Below, piece by piece: positions 61,621 to 64,000 of a stretch of DNA of 64,000 bases. Within the stretch, counting starts at the first letter, position 1; each line of letters opens with the position of its first letter. This DNA comes from Linyphia triangularis (Eukaryota; Arthropoda; Arachnida; Araneae; Linyphiidae). A program made the position numbers and the translations under genes. The stretch covers positions 36,411,365-36,475,364 of the forward strand of contig OZ021722.1 in NCBI GenBank assembly GCA_963978545.1. Direction: 5' to 3'. The notes below the pieces were generated by a model, which saw only the letters and a program-made list of their open reading frames with translations, ran no database searches and was not told the origin of the DNA.

Positions 61621-62533
61621 CAATAAGCCTACGCATTCAAACACTTTAGATATTTAATAAAATTATAAAGTCAACTATATGTAAAATTTTAAAAATAATC
61701 GCGTACATGAGGGATATTAATTTAGAAAAAAAACTTAGGTTCCACCGAGATTCGAACTCGGATCGCTGGATTCAGAGTCCAGAGTGCTGACCATTACACC
61801 TTAGAAAACAATTTTCCCTCACCGGGAATCGAACCCGTGCCACTTGGGTGAGAGCCAGGAATCCTAACCACTAGACCACATGGGACAATAAGCCTACGCA
61901 ATCAAACACTTTAGATATTTAATAAAATTTTAATGTCAACTATACGTAAAATTTTAAAAATCATCGCATACATGAGAGATATTAATTTAGAAAAAAAACT
62001 TAGGTTCCACAGAGATTCGAACTCGGATCGCTGGATTCAGAGTCTAGAGTGCTGACCATTACACCGGAAACCCAATTTTCCCACGCCGGGAATCGAACCC
62101 GGGCCGCCTGGGTAAAAGCCAGGAATCCTACACACTAGACAACATGGGATAGAATGCCTACGTATTCAAATAAGTTTTATATTTCATAAAATAATGAAGA
62201 AAATTATACGGAAACATTTTAATAATCCTCGACATACTCAAGGGTGAAATAATTGGAAAAAAATTTACGTTCTACTGAAATTTTAGCTAGTATCGCTGGA
62301 TCCAGAGACAAGAGTGCTGACCATTACATCACTGAACTTAATTTTCCCACGCAAGGAATCAAAAATTGGCAGCCTGGGAGGGATCTAGTACTCCTAACCA
62401 TATGACAAAAGAGTCTAATGAATTGCATTTTATCATCCTTATGATTCAATAACTATATTGCGTAAAAAATACATATGTCCAAAAATATTTCATTCCAGAT
62501 ATATTTATACATGATAGATTTAACAAAAAGACG

Positions 62534-62605
62534 AGGTTCTACCGAGATTTGAAATCGGATCGCTGGATTCAAGGTCCAGAGTGCTAACCATTACACGATA
62601 AAACC
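62534..62605 (-). pseudogene. tRNA-Gln-like (TTG), class Qw
   Basis: C33 plus a second T-loop change (gatttgaaatcgg), as at 40252 and 57524. Its Glu partner (62611-62682) has gggaaacgaac in the T loop and gcgagg in the anticodon stem, so both genes of this pair look dead. Confidence 0.65.
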
Positions 62606-63747
62606 AATTTTTCCCACGCCGGGAAACGAACCCGGGCCGCCTGGGTGAAAGCGAGGAATAATAACCACTAGACCACATGGAACAGAATGCCTGCGTATTC
62701 AAATAAATTTTATATTTAATAAAATAATGCAGAAAATTATACAGAAACATTTTCTAATCCTTGACATACTCAAGGGTGAAATAATTGGAAAAAAATTACG
62801 TTCAACTGAAATTTGAGCTGGTTTCGCTTTATCCAGAGACAAGAGTGCTGACCATTACATCATTGAACTTAATTTTCCCACGCAAGGAATCGAAAATTGG
62901 CAGCCTGAGTGAGATCTAGTATTCCTAACCATATGACAAAATAGTCTAATGAATTGCATTTTATCATCAATTTGATTCAATAACTATATTGCTTAAAAGA
63001 TATATATATATCCAAAAATATTTCATTCCAGATATATTTAGAAATGATAGATTTAACAAAAACCTAGGTTCTACCGAGATTCGAACTCGGATCGCTGGAT
63101 TCAGAGTCCAAAGTGCTGACCATTACACCATAGAACCCAATTTTCCCACGCCGGGAATCGAACCCGTGCCGCCTTTGTGAAAGCCAGGAATCCTAACCAC
63201 TAGACCACATGGTACAGAATGCCTACGTATTCAAATAAGTTTTATATTTTATAAAATAATGAAGAAAATTATACGGAAACATTTTAATAATCCTCGACGA
63301 ACTCAAGGGTGAAATAATTGGAAAAAAATTTACGTTCTACTGAAATTTTAGCTGGTATCGCTGGATCCAGAGACAAGAGTGCTGACCATTACATCACTGA
63401 ACTTAATTTTCCCTCGGAAGGAATCAAAAATTGGCAGCCTGGGTGAGATCTAGTATTCCTAACCATATGACAAAGGAGTCTAATGAATTGCATTTTATCA
63501 TCCGTTTGTTTCAATAACTACATTGCTTAAAAAATATATATATCCAAAAATATTTCATTTCTGATATATTTATGCATGATAGATTTAACAAAAACTCTAG
63601 GTTCTACCGAGATTAGAAATCGGTTCGCTGGATTCAAAGTCTAGAGTGCTACCCATTACACGATAGAACCAATCTTTCCCACGCCGGGAATCGAACCCGG
63701 GCCGCCTGGGTGAGAGCCAGGAATCCTAACCACTAGACCACGTGGGA

Positions 63748-63863
63748 CAGAATGCTTACGTATTCAAATAAATTTTATATTTAATAAAATAATGAAGAAA
63801 ATTATACGTAAAATTTTAAAAATCATCGCATACATGAGGGATATTAATTTAGAAAAAAAATTT
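63748..63863 (-). other. hybrid spacer B/A
   Basis: It begins as spacer B (cagaatgcttacgtattc, ataatgaag) and switches at aaattatacg to spacer A (taaaattttaaaaatcatcg). It leads into a good Qc gene, where spacer B otherwise always leads into a psi pair. This is a fossil of unequal crossing-over between the two spacer types. Confidence 0.75.
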
Positions 63864-63935
63864 AGGTTCTACCGAGATTCGAACTCGGATCGCTGGATTC
63901 AGAGTCCAGAGTGCTGACCAATACACCTTAGAAAA
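63864..63935 (-). tRNA. tRNA-Gln (CTG)
   Basis: Anticodon CTG, intact T arm; base 1 region reads ccttagaaaac on the plus strand, so the acceptor start is mispaired, and the D loop has one change (gaccaatac). Confidence 0.75.
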
Positions 63936-63940
63936 CAATT

Positions 63941-64000
63941 TTCCCAAGCCGGGAATCGAACCCGGGCCGCCTGGGTGAAAGCCAGGAATCCTAACCCCTA
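63941..64000 (-). tRNA. tRNA-Glu (TTC), cut by window edge
   Basis: The first 60 plus-strand bases of a Glu gene (3' end through D loop), anticodon TTC, T arm paired. The 5' acceptor strand lies beyond base 64000. Confidence 0.8.

Larger units (their letters stand above)
1..64000 (-). repeat. tandem array of Glu-Gln tRNA gene pairs
   Basis: The whole window is about 241 head-to-tail monomers averaging 265.6 bp. Seen directly: Gln left edges recur every 264-267 bp, with exceptions of 257 and 269 bp. Codes used in the block entries: Qc = Gln with anticodon CTG; Qt = Gln with TTG and intact T arm; Qw = Gln-like TTG with C33 and T53; Qd = Gln relic whose T loop has lost the TTCGA core; psi = decayed Gln+Glu pair. 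Number s is the left edge of the Gln gene; Gln is s..s+71, Glu is s+77..s+148 (71-nt copies noted). My tally is about 69 Qc, 37 Qt, 27 Qw, 20 Qd, 3 odd Gln copies and 85 psi pairs. No stretch over about 390 bp lacks a non-psi pair. No protein gene is seen on either strand. Confidence 0.95.
60066..64000 (-). repeat. array block 16
   Basis: Pairs: 60449 Qt/71; 60713 Qc/CTC; 60978 Qc 71 nt/TTT (Glu 61054); 61509 Gln-Glu deletion fusion; 61737 Qc/CTC; 62002 Qc 71 nt/TTT (Glu 62078); 62534 Qw/TTC; 63066 Qc/TTC; 63599 Qd/CTC; 63864 Qc/partial Glu. Psi pairs at 60183, 61243, 62267, 62798, 63332. The pair plus psi at 60978-61243 recurs at 62002-62267, offset 1024 bp. Confidence 0.85.

Noticed and set aside
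1..64000. CRISPR array
   Set aside because: Repeats are 265 bp with tRNA folds and homologous spacers, not short direct repeats with unique spacers.
1..64000. tRNA-derived SINE family
   Set aside because: No poly-A tails, target-site duplications or scattered orientation; units are strictly tandem and contain full mature-length tRNAs.
1..64000. Bacterial, phage or organelle tRNA cluster
   Set aside because: No encoded CCA, no protein genes, Pol III-type T runs, and only two isoacceptor families repeated hundreds of times.

Overview
This window is one uninterrupted tandem array of tRNA-derived units, all on the minus strand, with no credible protein-coding gene. About 241 monomers of 257-269 bp (usually 264-267) run head to tail from base 1 to 64000. 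In 156 of them the monomer is a two-gene unit: a 72-nt tRNA-Glu gene, a 5-nt linker and a 72-nt tRNA-Gln gene (transcription order Glu then Gln, right to left on the page), followed by a T5-T9 Pol III terminator and about 117 bp of A+T-rich spacer. In the other 85 the pair is a strongly decayed Gln/Glu relic (psi pair). For a non-psi pair with left edge s, Gln is s..s+71 and Glu is s+77..s+148. Block entries list every s.

The organism is a eukaryote and this is nuclear DNA: 3' CCA is not encoded, Pol III A and B boxes are internal, and T-run terminators follow the pairs. The tRNA bodies closely resemble animal tRNA-Gln and tRNA-Glu as I remember them, so an animal with A+T-rich intergenic DNA is the best guess. 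I cannot name the species.

Three spacer types organise the array. Spacer A joins two non-psi pairs. Spacer B always leads leftward-to-rightward from a non-psi Glu into a psi pair (one hybrid exception at 63748-63863). Spacer C always joins a psi pair to the next non-psi Gln. A and B carry a TATA-like A+T element about 25-42 bp upstream of Glu; the flank upstream of psi Glu (spacer C) lacks it at that distance. So the array alternates promoter-bearing units with decayed units.

On top of the monomer there is higher-order structure like that of centromeric satellites. A 2925-bp 11-mer is duplicated at about 0.8-6.7 kb. A 2127-bp 8-mer recurs at 30.4, 32.5, 34.1 (after a 6-mer variant), 36.3 and 38.4 kb and again at 51.1, 53.3 and 55.7 kb. 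Long blocks are copied at offsets of about 11.7, 13.8, 14.6, 17.3 and 20.7 kb. Anticodons of the retained units are mainly CTG and TTG (Gln) and TTC and CTC (Glu). Rare variants carry CTA (UAG-reading), TTT, ATC, CAG or CCT anticodons in Gln or Glu bodies. Many Gln copies have a damaged T arm or lack U33, so the number of functional genes is well below 312.
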